Assembly: GCA_963815375.1 (NCBI GenBank)
Contig: CAWFGX010000005.1
Coordinates: forward strand, 806,001-870,000
Origin: JASHPR01 sp963815375
GTDB lineage: Bacteria > Actinomycetota > Actinomycetes > Streptosporangiales > Streptosporangiaceae
Direction: 5' to 3'
Length of the DNA: 64,000 bases
The notes under the pieces are model-generated. The model made no database searches and had not been told where the DNA came from. It worked only from the letters and a program-made list of their open reading frames with translations. Both the position numbers and the translations under genes were made by a program. Below are positions 60,171 to 64,000 of the stretch, piece by piece (position 1 is the stretch's first letter; each line of letters opens with the position of its first letter).

Positions 60171-63100
60171 CTAGGCCCTGGAAGCGGCGACACTGAGACT
60201 CACCGCCTCCCGGCCGGGGTCGGGATCCGGCGTCATGATCGCCACTGCCACCGGGCACGAGACGCCGCTGATCTCGACCACCGTGCATACGATCACGGCC
60301 GCGTCGGCCCGCAGCACCAGCCAGTCGTCCTCGCCAGCTTCGTCGGCTAGGACCGGGATCTCAGCGGTCGCGTCCGGCCCGCCCAGACAGGCTGTGACAG
60401 CCGCCAGACGCGCGCTGACGACGGCCGGCCGCTCACCCCGGCGCCGCAGCTCGGCCGCGATGTCGGCCAGGCCCGGGCCGGGATCGTGCTTCCCCGCCGC
60501 TGGACGCGGGTCGGCGGCCGCCCAGCCGCAGGCCGCGCCCTGGGGCTCCCGGGCGCTCAGCGTGAATCCCTCCAGCAGGGCTGGCGGCGCATCGCCGCCG
60601 TCCGGCTGGCCGAAGTGGGCCGTGACGCGCAGCTTCGGGTCGAGGCCGAGCGCCACCGCGCTCCGCTCCAGGTAGACCGACAGCAGTGAAGGCGGCCACG
60701 CCGCGTTCCTGGGAAGCGGCCCGGCATCGGCGAGCCGCAGCCCGCGCCAGGTCACCAGCTGCCGGCCTGCCGCATCGACGGCCTCCACATCCCAGACGTA
60801 CTCAGCGGCCTGGGACTGCGACCGGACTGGTTCGGGCTGGCCCGCCGCTGGCTGCGTTACCGGCCGGATCTCCACGGCCCGGATCTCGACCGCTCCGTCC
60901 GCCTCGCGGCCGCTGAAACCGACCGCCTCGCATCCTGCGGGCAGCAGGCGCCGGTGCGGAACGCATGCCTGCAGCACATGCCAGGTCGCGTCGTTCAGGC
61001 CCGGGCTGCCCAGCAGCAGCGGCGCTTCGGCTGAGCCGTCGGCGACGCTGAACCAGGGCTGGCCGTCCTCGCCGCCACGCACCAGCGCCCGGCAGGAATA
61101 CGTGGTGACCTCCGGCAGCAGCGCCGCGCGCCGGAACCGCCCGGACTGGAAGCAGACTGGCCCGTACAGCTCAGTCCCGTCGACGATCCCGGAATGGCTC
61201 GCCGGCACCTCGTCGAGTTCGGGCATGCAGGCTGCGAGCGACAGCGGCGCACAGCTGCCCAGATCGTCAGCGAGCCGGAACGTGGCGCGGAAGTGATCGG
61301 TGGCGAAGCCGCTCTCCGCGCACCGCAGCACCGCCGTCACTGATCCGCTGTCGGCGAGTGCGCTGATCCGGATCAGCGCACTCGCGTCGCCGTCGTGAGC
61401 CGGGACGAGTACCGGAGCGTCCATCGAGACCTGGCTGAGCTGCCGCAGCGGCTGCCCGGCCAGCGCAGCCGCCACCTGGGCCATCGCCTCGAGTGCCATC
61501 GCAGCGGGCAGCACCGGCATCCCGTAGACCCGGTGATCGGCGAGGTACGGGTCGGTCCGCAGGCTCAGCCTGGTGTCGCAAACGAGCTCTACACCGGGGT
61601 AGTGCATCCTGACGTCCCCAAGGAACCTGCCGCGGGGCATGGTGGCAGCCGCTGCAGCCACCGCGGGCGGCGCCGGGACGCCGACCCGGCCGTGCACCGC
61701 AACGCGGGCCGGCAGTCCCGGTGTGGCCAGCGCCTTGAGCAGCAGCCGGGAGCCTTCGGTTACGCCGATGGCGCTCACCCCGGCCCGGGCGAGCTCGCCG
61801 GAAAGGGCGTCCGGCCTGCCTGGTTCCGCCTGCGACCAGGTGGGCCAGTCGACGTGCAGGGCACGGCACCCGGGTATCCCGCTCGCCACGCGCTCGGCCG
61901 ACTCCGCGAGCGCACCGCTCGCCAGCGCGAGCAGGCTCGCGCCAGCCAGCCCGTAGTGGCCCGCGACGGAGCCGAACGTGACAATCAGCCGCAGCCGTGG
62001 CGTCGTGTCAGCACCGATCGCGTCGACCAGGCTTGACAGGCAGGCGTTTTCCGCGCCCACATGCGCGCGCAGCTCATCCTCTGTCAGCTCGGTAACGGGC
62101 CGCAGGCCGGCCGGGGCGACCTCGTGCGCGAGCGCGGTCACCCGGCCGAGCTCACTCTCGATCCGCCGCACTGCCGCCCGCACGCTGTCCGGGTTCGCCA
62201 GGTCCGCGTCCTCGACGGCTATCCGGATCCCCGCCGACCTGAGTTGCTCGAGGCCGGCCGCGTCGTGCCCGCCGCTGCCGATGACCGCTATGGCCGCCCC
62301 GCAGACGCCTAGTACCTGGGCGAGCGCCAGGCCTGCCCCCGCGCTGGCCCGGCTGACCAGCACAACGTCGGCCGGGCCCAGCGGAAATTCGCCCGAGCCC
62401 GGTGTCTGCGCCGGTGCCATGACGGCCTCCTGCGCCGTGCCGGCGTCGTCGATCACGAGCTCGCGGAACGTGCCAGGCTCGGCCATGGCGTGCTTCCGCG
62501 CGGCCCGCAGCCCGGCGACGCTGGGCGGGACCCGCAGCACGGTGACACCGAGTTCCGGATGCTCCGCCTGCAGCGCGGCGCAGAAACCGGTGAACCCTGG
62601 CTCGTGGGTAACCATCACCAGCGTTCCGCTGCTGACCGCGTCGCGGGCCGCGGCGAGCGCCACTGCGGCCGTGTCCGGGCTGGCCGGATCCCCGATGATC
62701 GCCAGTGCCCGGCCGGCCGCTGGATCGTCGCGGAAGAGTTTCCGGACTAACAGCCCGAACGTTTTCGTGGTCGCTGCCCGCACCCGCCACGGCCCGTCGT
62801 CGCGGTGATCGCTGCCTGGGAACTCGCCTGACGCGGGCCGCAACTCTTCGGCGTAGCAGCGGACCCAGGGGCCGGCGGCGCTAACGGGCGCAGGCTCAGG
62901 CTCCTTCTGCCCATCGCTGCCTGCCCCCGCCGGTGGGCCGCTCGGGCCGGGCGCGGGCGGCCGGTCGGCCTGGTCCGCCCGGCGACGGGGAGCACGGGAG
63001 GGCAGCGGCTCTGTGTCGTCAGAAACCGGGCCGGCCTGTCCCGGTGTCGGCGTCGGCTTGGCCTCGGCTGGCGTTGGCACCGGCGTGCCGCGGTCAGTCC

Positions 63101-64000
63101 TGGGATCGGGCGAGCGGGAGGGCTGCGGCTCGGCGTGGCGCGGCGCGGGAATGCGCCCGGCTGCGTGCGACGGCGCGGCCGCCGGGCGGGGCTGGGCGGC
63201 CGCGCCGGCCCGGGAGGCCGGCAGCTCAGGGACGGGGGCTGTGTTGGCCCGGGGGGACGACCCCCCGGAGCCCCCCGCGGACCCGACGGGCCGGTCCTGG
63301 AAACCGGCCCGGGCCGTCGGGACGGCCCGGGGGGCTGGCAGGTCAGGAACGCCAGCTTCGCTGGCCCCGGCGACCCCGGCGTGCCCCGCGCCGGTGTCCT
63401 CGAGGGCGGCCCTCCCGGACGCGACCGGAGCAGACGCCGTGGGCCCGGAACCCTCCGCCGCACTGAGCTCCGGCGCGGGCTGCCCGGTCCGGCGCAGGGC
63501 TGGCCCGGGAGTGCGGCGGGCCGGAGCCGTAACTGTCTGGCACGGGCTGGCGATGAAGGTCTGCTCGCGCCAGATGTCAATCGGCCGTGACGGCCGATCG
63601 GTGAACACCGCGTCCGGGCAATCCAGCGCGCCCACCGCGAACAGGGCTGCCGCCGCGTGGGCCGCGTCGGCGCCGCTGCCGGCTGCGAGGCTGACCGCGG
63701 GGACGCGGCACATGGCGGTCGCCGTCTTGGCCAGGGCCCGACCTGGCCCGGTCTCGAGCAGCAGGCTTGCGCCGACCGCGCCGGCCCGCAGCGCTGCCTC
63801 CAGCTCGGCCGGGCCACCGGAATCTGCGCACAGGACCTCCGCTGCGTCGGCGGCTGAGCAGACCTCTCGCCCGATCGCCGCAGACATGAACCGGCGCTGC
63901 GGCGCAAGAAGCTTCAAGGCCGCGGCCGCCTCGCGCAGCAGCCGTGCCCGCCCGGCGGCTGCTATCTCATCGGCTGCTGTCTCGGCGGCTGCTGTCTCCC
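60171..64000 (-). CDS. PksE-like type I polyketide synthase, 3' part (AT end, linker, KR-like, DH, C-terminal domain)
   Basis: The frame is open to the window edge; the 5' part (KS and most of AT) lies outside. Order from the edge: AT end (LLLETGPGRALAKTATAMCR, RPIDIWREQTFIASPC), a Pro/Ala-rich linker of about 230 residues, a KR-like domain (WVRCYAEELRPASGEFPG to HVDWPTWSQAEPG), a DH with YLADHRVYGMPVLPAAM and LNDATWHVLQACVPHRRLLP, and a C-terminal domain ending LVLRADAAVIVCTVVEISGV. This matches enediyne-type PksE enzymes. Odd points: no ACP DSL motif in the linker, the KR glycine motif reads SRASAGAGLA, and the KR Tyr/Asn are Leu/Ser. Gene broken only by the window edge. Confidence 0.82.
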   Translation of the reverse strand, partial: ETAAAETAADEIAAAGRARLLREAAAALKLLAPQRRFMSAAIGREVCSAADAAEVLCADSGGPAELEAALRAGAVGASLLLETGPGRALAKTATAMCRVPAVSLAAGSGADAAHAAAALFAVGALDCPDAVFTDRPSRPIDIWREQTFIASPCQTVTAPARRTPGPALRRTGQPAPELSAAEGSGPTASAPVASGRAALEDTGAGHAGVAGASEAGVPDLPAPRAVPTARAGFQDRPVGSAGGSGGSSPRANTAPVPELPASRAGAAAQPRPAAAPSHAAGRIPAPRHAEPQPSRSPDPRTDRGTPVPTPAEAKPTPTPGQAGPVSDDTEPLPSRAPRRRADQADRPPAPGPSGPPAGAGSDGQKEPEPAPVSAAGPWVRCYAEELRPASGEFPGSDHRDDGPWRVRAATTKTFGLLVRKLFRDDPAAGRALAIIGDPASPDTAAVALAAARDAVSSGTLVMVTHEPGFTGFCAALQAEHPELGVTVLRVPPSVAGLRAARKHAMAEPGTFRELVIDDAGTAQEAVMAPAQTPGSGEFPLGPADVVLVSRASAGAGLALAQVLGVCGAAIAVIGSGGHDAAGLEQLRSAGIRIAVEDADLANPDSVRAAVRRIESELGRVTALAHEVAPAGLRPVTELTEDELRAHVGAENACLSSLVDAIGADTTPRLRLIVTFGSVAGHYGLAGASLLALASGALAESAERVASGIPGCRALHVDWPTWSQAEPGRPDALSGELARAGVSAIGVTEGSRLLLKALATPGLPARVAVHGRVGVPAPPAVAAAAATMPRGRFLGDVRMHYPGVELVCDTRLSLRTDPYLADHRVYGMPVLPAAMALEAMAQVAAALAGQPLRQLSQVSMDAPVLVPAHDGDASALIRISALADSGSVTAVLRCAESGFATDHFRATFRLADDLGSCAPLSLAACMPELDEVPASHSGIVDGTELYGPVCFQSGRFRRAALLPEVTTYSCRALVRGGEDGQPWFSVADGSAEAPLLLGSPGLNDATWHVLQACVPHRRLLPAGCEAVGFSGREADGAVEIRAVEIRPVTQPAAGQPEPVRSQSQAAEYVWDVEAVDAAGRQLVTWRGLRLADAGPLPRNAAWPPSLLSVYLERSAVALGLDPKLRVTAHFGQPDGGDAPPALLEGFTLSAREPQGAACGWAAADPRPAAGKHDPGPGLADIAAELRRRGERPAVVSARLAAVTACLGGPDATAEIPVLADEAGEDDWLVLRADAAVIVCTVVEISGVSCPVAVAIMTPDPDPGREAVSLSVAASRA

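Overview
The window is one continuous stretch of a high-G+C actinomycete chromosome. The evidence is the strong G/C bias at third codon positions, frequent GTG starts, the mec-cysO-cysM cysteine cassette, pncA/pncB, clpS next to a DUF2017 gene, DUF3039 and DUF3618 proteins, and a complete dprE1/dprE2/UbiA set for decaprenyl-phosphoryl-arabinose. The last set points to an arabinan-making actinomycete. I cannot name the genus from sequence alone.

Layout. 1-5.9 kb: an ECF sigma factor and its membrane-anchored partner face a B12-dependent acyl-CoA mutase that has a perfect 22-bp palindromic operator. These are followed by a frameshifted membrane gene, a thioredoxin-TPR protein, a MarR regulator and a UPF0301 protein. 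5.9-18.7 kb is conserved housekeeping: NAD salvage (pncA, pncB), ClpS, sulfur-carrier cysteine synthesis (mec, cysO, cysM), a thioesterase, an MFS carrier, a metallo-beta-lactamase-fold hydrolase, an epimerase, rph-rdgB, an FMN reductase, a lipoprotein and a Bcp peroxiredoxin. 18.76-26.3 kb looks like an accessory island. It starts at the 3' end of a tRNA gene, carries a decayed serine-recombinase fragment, and holds a four-gene operon (kinase/kinase/nucleotidyltransferase fusion, APH-like kinase, SDR, Nudix) opposite an XRE-TPR regulator. A second group of two tiny proteins and a HAD phosphatase follows.

26.3-36 kb: an orphan substrate-binding lipoprotein, an ABC-2 exporter facing a NarL-type two-component system with a 22-bp-spaced direct repeat between them, and a large secreted alkaline-phosphatase-fold protein. 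36-45.2 kb is a sugar-acid/sugar module: two LacI regulators with recognisable operators, an SDR-UxuA-SMP30 operon, and a single-NBD sugar ABC importer. A decayed intergenic zone lies between the last two parts, with an orphan operator/promoter, a 19-bp hairpin and GC-rich tandem repeats. 45.4-52.7 kb: a PhyH-like dioxygenase, then the DPA operon (NAGPA-like protein, UbiA prenyltransferase, DprE1, DprE2) running into an OmpR-type two-component system. 52.7-57 kb: a signal peptidase I with a changed nucleophile, a DSD1-like PLP protein, gcvH, gcvT and a pterin dehydratase. 57.3-64 kb: a truncated IS1182-type transposase, a P450, and the 3' part of a large PKS that resembles enediyne-type PksE enzymes but appears to lack an ACP and has a degraded ketoreductase.

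At least four genes (near 3,318, 10,068, 13,936 and 25,930) are broken by single-base indels while the rest of each reading frame stays intact. Either the assembly carries indel errors or these are very young mutations. Reads should be checked before any biological loss is claimed. The most unusual biology is in the 19.2-23.7 kb operon and in the terminal PKS.
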